64,000 nt of DNA from JBKQVT01 sp963804825 (GTDB lineage Bacteria > Planctomycetota > Planctomycetia > Pirellulales > Thermoguttaceae): the NCBI GenBank assembly GCA_963804825.1, contig CAWDRV010000003.1:1054001-1118000 (forward strand). Direction: 5' to 3'. How positions within the stretch are numbered: the first letter of the stretch is position 1; every line of letters begins with the position of its first letter. Of the stretch, positions 57,787-64,000 are shown piece by piece. The notes beneath the pieces are model-generated. The model did not search any database, was not told where the DNA came from, and saw only the letters and a program-made list of their open reading frames with translations. A program made the translations under genes and the position numbers.

Positions 57787-58734
57787 ATGTTTCCCCGCGA
57801 CTTGGAACTCTACGGACCGCAATCGCGCGCGACGAAGCCGCTCTCGCCGGGCCAAAGCCGCCGATATTGCCGGCGGCTGGCCCGCCGCCACTACGAGAAC
57901 TTCACGGTCGCCAGCCTCTTGCTCCCCTGGCGGCTGCGGCAGCATTTCTACAACATTTACGCCTATTGCCGCTGGGCCGACGACCTGGCCGACGAGCCCG
58001 CCGACCCCAAGCGAAGCCTGGCCCTGCTGGACTGGTGGGAGCAACACCTGCACGCCTGCTACCGCGGCCAGACGGTCCACCCGGTCTTCATCGCCCTGGC
58101 CGCCACCATCCACAAGTTCGACATCCCCCCGGACCCGTTCGTCGATCTGCTGGTGGCCTTTCGCCAAGACCAGCGGGTGCGGCGTTACGAAAGTGTCGGC
58201 CAACTGTTGAACTATTGCCGCTATTCGGCCAATCCCGTGGGCTGGCTGGTCCTTTACTTGGGCCGCTGCCACACGCCCGAGCGGGTGCAAATGGCCGACT
58301 CGATCTGCACCGGGCTGCAATTGGCCAACTTCTGCCAGGACGTGGCCTCGGATTGGGACCGGGGGCGGATCTACCTGCCGGCGGCCGATTGCCGGCGATT
58401 CGGCGTCGAGGAGGAGGAGGTGTTCGTCGCCCGGCGGTGCAACGAGCCGTTCCGCCGCTTGTTGGCCGCCGAGGTGGACCAGGCCGAGGGCTACCTGCGG
58501 CGCGGGCTGCCGCTGGTCCCGCTGATGCCGCCGGAATTGCAGCTTGACGTGGCGTTGTTCGTCCACGGCGGCCTGGCGATCCTGCGGGCGATCCGCCGCC
58601 AGGACTACGACGTTTGGACCGCGCGTCCGAAGGTTTCCAAGCGTGAGAAGCTGCGCCTGCTGGCGAGTTGCTGGTGGCGGTTGCAGCGAGGAACGTTGCT
58701 GGAGAGCGGGGAGGACGAGGAGAGCGAGTCGTGA
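57787..58734 (+). CDS. hpnC: Hydroxysqualene synthase HpnC
   Basis: Trans-isoprenyl-diphosphate synthase-fold protein of 315 residues that converts presqualene diphosphate to hydroxysqualene. The first Asp-rich motif is in AYCRWADDLADEPAD and the second in QLANFCQDVASDWDRGRIYL. VGQLLNYCRYSANPVGWLVL is typical of HpnC. ATG follows GAGG. hpnD and hpnE follow closely, so they form the squalene operon. Confidence 0.94.
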   Translation: MFPRDLELYGPQSRATKPLSPGQSRRYCRRLARRHYENFTVASLLLPWRLRQHFYNIYAYCRWADDLADEPADPKRSLALLDWWEQHLHACYRGQTVHPVFIALAATIHKFDIPPDPFVDLLVAFRQDQRVRRYESVGQLLNYCRYSANPVGWLVLYLGRCHTPERVQMADSICTGLQLANFCQDVASDWDRGRIYLPAADCRRFGVEEEEVFVARRCNEPFRRLLAAEVDQAEGYLRRGLPLVPLMPPELQLDVALFVHGGLAILRAIRRQDYDVWTARPKVSKREKLRLLASCWWRLQRGTLLESGEDEESES

Positions 58735-58737
58735 CTT

Positions 58738-58783
58738 CCCAACTCCCCTCTCCCCTTGTGGGAGAGGGGTTGGGGGTGAGGGG
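58738..58783. repeat. CCCCTCTCCC hairpin between hpnC and hpnD
   Basis: CTCCCCTCTCCCCTTGTGGG and GAGAGGGGTTGGGGGTGAGG form an imperfect hairpin of the family also found in bioB. Confidence 0.8.
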
Positions 58784-58789
58784 TAAGCG

Positions 58790-59725
58790 GTGCTCGACAG
58801 CCAAGAGACCATTTCAGAATCAGCCGGCCGTTTCGCGCCCGCGTCGGTCGAGGCCAGCTATGCCGCCTGCCGTCGCTTGTGCCGCCGCGCGGGCTCGAAT
58901 TTCCCAGGCGGGTTTCGTCTCCTGCCGGCCGTCGAGCGCCGCGCCATGGACGCCCTCTATGCCTTCATGCGCCACAGCGACGACCTGGCCGACGCCGCGG
59001 ACCGGCCGTCGCCGCAGGCGGCGTTGACCCAATGGCGGGCGGACCTCGAACGCTGCTTGCAGGCCGCCGACGGACCGGTCTTCGGCTCGCCGGAAGCGGC
59101 CGCCCTGCTGCCCGCGCTGGCCGACGCCGTGCAACGTTTCCACATTCCGCCGGAGCACCTTCGGGCCGTGCTCGACGGCGTGGAAATGGACCTCCGGCGG
59201 CCGCGTTATGAGACCTTCGCGGCGCTGGCCGGCTACTGCGAGCGGGTGGCGTCGGCGGTCGGCCTGGCGTGCATTCACGTCTGGGGGTTCCGCGGTCCGG
59301 AGGCCCTCGGGCCCGCCCGGTCCGCCGGGATCGCCCTGCAACTGACCAACATCCTCCGCGATCTGAAGGAGGACGCCGCGGCAGGGCGCGTCTATCTTCC
59401 CCTGGACGATCTGCGGCAATGCGGCTACTCGATCGAGCAATTGCAGCAGGGCGTCGCCGGTGCGGCGTTCCGCCGTCTTATGGACTTGGAGGTGGGCCGC
59501 GCGGAGCAGTTCTATCGCGACGGCGCGCCGCTGCTGGAGTGGCTGGCCCCGCCCGGACAGCGGCTCTTCGGCATGATGATGGCCACGTATCACGCCTTGT
59601 TGAGGAAGATTGCCCGGCGGCCGGAAGACGTGTTTCGGCGGCGGATCCGCCTGAGCGGGCCGAAGAAGCTGCGGATTGCCCTCCGCTGGGCGTTGCTGCC
59701 GCCGCGAATGGCCGCCCTTACGTAG
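58790..59725 (+). CDS. hpnD: Presqualene diphosphate synthase HpnD
   Basis: Protein of 311 residues that condenses two farnesyl diphosphates into presqualene diphosphate. Asp-rich motifs: YAFMRHSDDLADAAD and QLTNILRDLKEDAAAGRVYL. SNFPGGFRLLPAVERRAMDA and LGPARSAGIALQ are typical. GTG start; no ATG fits the N-terminus. hpnC is 55 bp upstream, hpnE 23 bp downstream. Confidence 0.94.
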   Translation: MLDSQETISESAGRFAPASVEASYAACRRLCRRAGSNFPGGFRLLPAVERRAMDALYAFMRHSDDLADAADRPSPQAALTQWRADLERCLQAADGPVFGSPEAAALLPALADAVQRFHIPPEHLRAVLDGVEMDLRRPRYETFAALAGYCERVASAVGLACIHVWGFRGPEALGPARSAGIALQLTNILRDLKEDAAAGRVYLPLDDLRQCGYSIEQLQQGVAGAAFRRLMDLEVGRAEQFYRDGAPLLEWLAPPGQRLFGMMMATYHALLRKIARRPEDVFRRRIRLSGPKKLRIALRWALLPPRMAALT

Positions 59726-59748
59726 TTGACATCCCCCCACGGCCCTCC

Positions 59749-61237
59749 ATGAATTCCAACTCGGATACTTCCGCCGTCGTCACCGTTGCCGTTGTCGGCG
59801 GCGGGCTGGCCGGGCTCAGCGCCGCGGCCGCGGCCGCCGAGCATGGCTGCCGCGTGGAACTGTTCGAGCAGGCCGCCCGACTCGGCGGACGGGCCGCTTC
59901 CTTCCGCGACGGGCAGACCGGGCAACTCGTCGATACGTGCCAACACGTGGCGATGGGCTGCTGCACCAACCTGATCGACTTCTGCCGCCGCCTGGGCGTG
60001 TCCGAATGCTTCCGGCGCTGCCCGACGCTGCATTTCTTCGGTCCCGACGGCACGCGGAGCGACTTCGCCGCGACCGCCTGGCTGCCCGCCCCGTTGCACC
60101 TGCTGCCGGCCATGCTGCGGCAGCGGCACCTCACGCTCGGCGAGCGATGGCAAGCCGTGCGCGGACTGGCGCGGCTGGCCCGGTCGCGGCCCAGCGAGAA
60201 TCAGCCCGAGGAGACGATCGGGGCATGGATTGGCCGCGCGGGGCAATCGCCGCGGGTGGTGGCCCGGTTTTGGACGCCGATCATCCTCGGCGGGCTGGGG
60301 GAAACGCCCGAGCGGGCCTCGCTGCCGGCCGCGCGGAAGGTCTTCGTCGATGGGTTCTTGGCCTCGCGTGAAGCCTACTCGTTGCTGCTGCCGCGAGTGC
60401 CGCTGCAAGAGCTGATCGACGGCCGCATGGGGGCCTGGCTGGCCGACCGCGGCGTGAGCATTCATCGCGGCACGCCCGTCCGCCGGATCGACGGCGACGG
60501 CGACGGTGGCGAGGACGACGAGGCGGCCGCACGGTTGCCGGCCTGGTGCTGGCCGACGGCACGCGGCGGGCGTTTGATTTCGGTCATTGCGGCCGTGCCT
60601 TGGGGCGCCGCCGGGTCGCTGTTGAGCGACGGTTTGCGGGCCGGCTGGCCCGCCATGTCGGCGCTGGACGGCATTCGACCGGGCGCGAGTGACGGCCGTG
60701 CATCTCTGGTTCGATCGGCCGCTGGGCCCGCTGACACATGCCGTGCTGGTGGATCGGCTCAGTCAATGGGTTTTTGCCGACCCGCCGGGCGAGAACGTCG
60801 GCGCCGCCGGCCATGTGGATCGCGATGTCCACGGGCATCATTACCAGGTGGTCATCAGCGCCTCGCACGCGGTGGCCGACCGGGACCCGGAGAGGATCCT
60901 GGACCGCGTCCGCCGGGACCTGGAAGGCGTCTGGCCGGCGTCGCGGGGGCTGCGGCTGCTGCACCATCGGGTGATTGCGCAGCCGGCGGCCGTCTTCTCC
61001 GTCGTGCCGGGACTCGACCGGCTCCGCCCGCCGCAACAAACGCCGGTCCGGAACCTCTTTCTGGCGGGCGATTGGACGGCGACGGGCTGGCCGGCCACGA
61101 TGGAGGGCGCGGTCCGCAGCGGCCGGCTGGCGGCCGAGGCGTTGCTCCGGTCGCTGGGGCGTCCGGCGCGGCTGTTGGCGCCGGACCTGCCGCGGGGTCC
61201 GCTGGCGCGATGGCTATGCGGCGACGCCGAACTCTAA
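59749..61237 (+). CDS. hpnE: Hydroxysqualene dehydroxylase HpnE, frame broken
   Basis: FAD-dependent amine-oxidase-fold enzyme that reduces hydroxysqualene to squalene. The FAD site is VAVVGGGLAGLSAAAAAAEH. GQLVDTCQHVAMGCCTNLID, WTPIILGGLGETPERASL and LFLAGDWTATGWPATMEGAV, the C-terminal FAD segment, are HpnE features. The frame leaves and returns between about 60530 and 60590 (VAGLVLADGTRRAFDF in the correct reading; extra G in TTCGGTCATT) and changes again near 60690. Repaired length is about 495 residues. Confidence 0.9.
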
Positions 61238-61242
61238 TAGTG

Positions 61243-61290
61243 GAGCAGGCATTCTTGCCTGCCAATTGGCAGACAGGAATGTCTGCCCCA
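61243..61290. repeat. Half copy of the AGACATTCCTGTCTG repeat
   Basis: GCAGGCATTCTTGCCTGCC followed by AATTGGCAGACAGGAATGTC, related to 22654-22731 and 44192-44270. Confidence 0.7.
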
Positions 61291-61313
61291 CTTATCAATT
61301 CAGGCCGGCTTGC

Positions 61314-61815
61314 TCACGCCCCGGTCAGTTGATCGACCGGCAAGACGATCCCTTTGATGACCCCTCCGCAGACCATGTTCTGGTCCACGAAGCATTGGAA
61401 TTCGCAGGTCAAGATGGTGCGGCGGACCTTCAAGAGCCGGCAGACGATCACGAAGCGGTCGCCGGGTCGGACCAGGCCGCGAAAACGGATGTCTTCCAGG
61501 CCGCCGAACCCCATCATCCCCGCCATCAGTCCGTGACGGTGGACGTAATAGGCGGCCAACTGGGCGGCGGCCTCGCACATGATCACGCCGGGCATCAGGG
61601 GCATGCCGGGCATGTGCCCGCGGGCCCAAAACTCGTCCGGCCCCAGGTCCTTGTACCCCACGCAGATGGACCGTTCGGACGTCCTCGTAGCAGACGGCCG
61701 TCAATTGCTCCATCTCGTAGCGTTGCGGATTGCAGCGGCGGATTTCCTCGATGTCGGCGACCACGTGGTTCAGGTCGAACTCGGAGAAATCGAGAATCAA
61801 CTGTTTCTTGGCCAC
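61314..61815 (-). CDS. FabZ/FabA-like hydroxyacyl-ACP dehydratase, one frame break
   Basis: Hot-dog-fold dehydratase of about 166 residues. The active His is in FWARGHMPGMPLMPGVIMCE, with the Glu at its end; the following AAAQLAAYYVHRHG is the central helix. The N-terminus MAKKQLILDFSEFDLNHVVA is in another frame, joined near 61670. It acts in fatty-acid or lipid synthesis; which chain length cannot be seen. It is convergent with hpnE and downstream of the small basic protein gene. Confidence 0.83.
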
Positions 61816-61851
61816 GCCATGCTCCTTCCGATCACCCGGGGTCGATCCAGG

Positions 61852-61950
61852 TTAGGTGCGGACGAGGTGCCGCTTGGACTTGCGTGCCTTGGCATTGGCT
61901 GGGCGTTTGCCGTGGTTGGCTTTCTTGGCTTTGCGACCGGGTTTGGCCAT
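61852..61950 (-). CDS. 32-residue basic protein resembling ribosomal protein bL37
   Basis: Codes for MAKPGRKAKKANHGKRPANA followed by KARKSKRHLVRT, 32 residues with about 40% Lys/Arg. The GRK...KANHGKRP-NA core matches what I recall of bL37, a tiny ribosomal protein described in mycobacteria. GGAG lies about 11 bases before the ATG. The composition, with no acidic residue, fits an RNA-binding ribosomal protein. It would be shorter than most annotation cut-offs. The gene lies between fabZ-like and trpD on the same strand. The identification is inference from a short motif. Confidence 0.62.
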   Translation of the reverse strand: MAKPGRKAKKANHGKRPANAKARKSKRHLVRT

Positions 61951-62067
61951 GACTCGAATCTCCGCGGGTGGGGTCCAGTCCTGAAAAAGGGCAATGAAAC
62001 CTTGAGTCTACCATGCGGCGGGGACGGTGGGAAGGCCGTCCTGGCAGTCTGTCAGAACGAAAGTGTC

Positions 62068-62150
62068 GGGTGCCACGGTTGGCTTGCCCAACCGTGTTTT
62101 CCGCACTGCTGGACGAGCCGGGCACCATGCGAAGCATGGTCGTGGCACCC
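62068..62150. repeat. Diverged GGGTGCCAC...GTGGCACCC inverted repeat
   Basis: Outer arms GGGTGCCACGGTTGGCTTGC and a diverged right side with an inserted ACCATGCGAAGCATGGT hairpin. Belongs to the 30128-30206 family. It lies between trpD and the small basic protein gene. Confidence 0.75.
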
Positions 62151-62178
62151 AACCCGACAAATAAAGGGTGACCGACTG

Positions 62179-63192
<1,014 letters not shown>

Positions 63193-63475
63193 GGGGAACT
63201 TCTTCCGGGGGCGGTTGTCATTCTACCGCATCGCCGGGACGGGGGTAACGTCCTAGGGCGGCTTATAGATAATTCGTGCCGGTCAACGCTGCTTGCGAAA
63301 CCGCAAGCGAGCAACGGGGCTCCCGGCAAGAACATTCTGCAAGACCTACCAGGATACCCACCTCGGGCAGGGACGCAAGGTTTGCGCCCGGGCGGCAACA
63401 TAAAAGCGTTGCCGCGACGGAGTCCGTCCCCATTTTCGACTCCCATTTACCGTTTCAAGGGGTAACGCCGTCTGC
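63193..63475. other. Intergenic region with a GAAACCGCAAGCG repeat
   Basis: A copy of the dispersed element (63255-63353) contains GCTTGCGAAACCGCAAGCG and GGGCTCCCGGCAAGAACATT. The rest holds no gene that I can support. Confidence 0.6.
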
Positions 63476-63503
63476 TTGACAACTCCGCGCGGCGGAGCAT
63501 AAT
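63476..63503 (+). promoter_or_regulatory. Promoter upstream of the autotransporter-strand gene
   Basis: TTGACA, 16-bp spacer, CATAAT, continuing as CATAATCAGGG exactly as in the promoter at 7963-7991. The ATG is at 63588, with AAAGGGGGCG as binding site. Confidence 0.5.
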
Positions 63504-63587
63504 CAGGGCTAGTCCGTTGAGGGGACCTGTCGGCCCCCGCATAAAGACAGCCGCGTAAAGAACCATCGTCCAGAAAGGGGGCGTGTC

Positions 63588-64000
63588 ATGCTCACCAGCA
63601 AGTTGATCCGTCGGGTCATGCTCTCGATCATCATCGCCGCGGGCGTCGGGCTGGCCGCCGAAATGTTCGCAGCCGAGCCCCAGGCGGGAGACAAGAGCGA
63701 CGCCTGGACTCCGTCAACGCCGACGCTGACTGCGACGCGCAGCATCACCGGCATCTCCGGTACCGACACGTACACCGGAAGGACGACTGTCAGCGGCGGC
63801 ACGTTGACCGTCACTAGCAGGCGCCAATGTCGGCAGCGGCACGGTGGAACTGAAGGGCGGCACGTTGAATCTCGATCTGACCACGCCCGGCGGCAACACG
63901 GCGCCGGTCGAGTGGCCGCCGAGCGCGGCGCCCTCGCCCGCGGTTCACGGCAAGGCGTTTTACGTGATTACCGAGGGGGCGGGGCTAGGCGACAACGTGA
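63588..64000 (+). CDS. Exported autotransporter-associated beta-strand repeat protein, partial
   Basis: Start of an exported protein; the window edge cuts it. MLTSKLIRRVMLSIIIAAGV is a signal peptide that probably ends near AEMFAAE. GTDTYTGRTTVSGGTLTVTS and, in a second frame, GANVGSGTVELKGGTLNLDL form an autotransporter-associated strand repeat as in the giant PEP-CTERM protein. The frame changes near 63815, probably by one extra base. The window ends in VHGKAFYVITEGAGLGDNV. A C-terminal sorting signal may follow outside. Confidence 0.68.
   Translation, partial: MLTSKLIRRVMLSIIIAAGVGLAAEMFAAEPQAGDKSDAWTPSTPTLTATRSITGISGTDTYTGRTTVSGGTLTVTSRRQCRQRHGGTEGRHVESRSDHARRQHGAGRVAAERGALARGSRQGVLRDYRGGGARRQR

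Overview
The window looks like a chromosomal segment of a high-GC planctomycete (Planctomycetota, no closer placement attempted). The reasons are two PEP-CTERM proteins, a Planctomycetes-style ECF sigma factor followed by a Hanks-type kinase with membrane tail, Gloeo_Verruco and autotransporter-strand repeats, a very large DUF4838-type sugar enzyme, large DUF11/LamG secreted proteins, hopanoid genes, and many dispersed palindromic repeats between genes. No rRNA, tRNA or CRISPR array was recognised.

Layout. 0.2-7.8 kb: LptF/G-type permease, sugar-phosphate isomerase, ArfB-like release factor, lipoprotein hydrolase, FabH-like synthase, secreted gluzincin. 8.1-16 kb: a giant PEP-CTERM protein fused to an alpha/beta hydrolase, leuC-leuD, and a RelE-like toxin/XRE antitoxin pair. 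16.4-33.6 kb: bioB, ECF sigma factor, Ser/Thr kinase, an ankyrin protein, DUF11, PEP-CTERM and LamG proteins, a coiled-coil membrane protein, a rhomboid protease and a lineage-type hypothetical. 33.8-44.2 kb: mlaE-mlaF-mlaD lipid transporter, PEGA lipoprotein, PP2C phosphatase, histidine kinase/NtrC-type regulator pair, lexA, proB. 44.5-61.2 kb: hopanoid biosynthesis in two blocks, shc-hpnH-hpnG and ispH/hpnC-hpnD-hpnE, separated by TerC, an epimerase, a CBS protein, DUF4838 and enolase-superfamily genes. 61.3-64 kb: FabZ-like dehydratase, a 32-residue basic protein resembling ribosomal bL37, trpD, and the start of an autotransporter-strand protein cut by the window edge.

How genes work together. 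IspH supplies C5 units; HpnD, HpnC and HpnE turn farnesyl diphosphate into squalene; Shc cyclises squalene; HpnH and HpnG start side-chain extension. MlaE/F/D, the LptF/G-like permease and the lipoproteins fit an outer-membrane lipid economy.

The most unusual structure is a 699-bp unit (inverted REP palindrome, REP-associated transposase, REP palindrome) sitting inside the first codons of hpnG. Removing it in silico restores a continuous hpnG start two bases after the hpnH stop. Other repeat families are inserted in frame inside bioB and a peptidase and at the mlaE/mlaF junction, where the mlaF start region is duplicated. About 25 frame breaks, those I examined mostly being single extra bases, split otherwise well conserved genes. 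I treat these as probable sequencing insertion errors and report each such gene as one locus.
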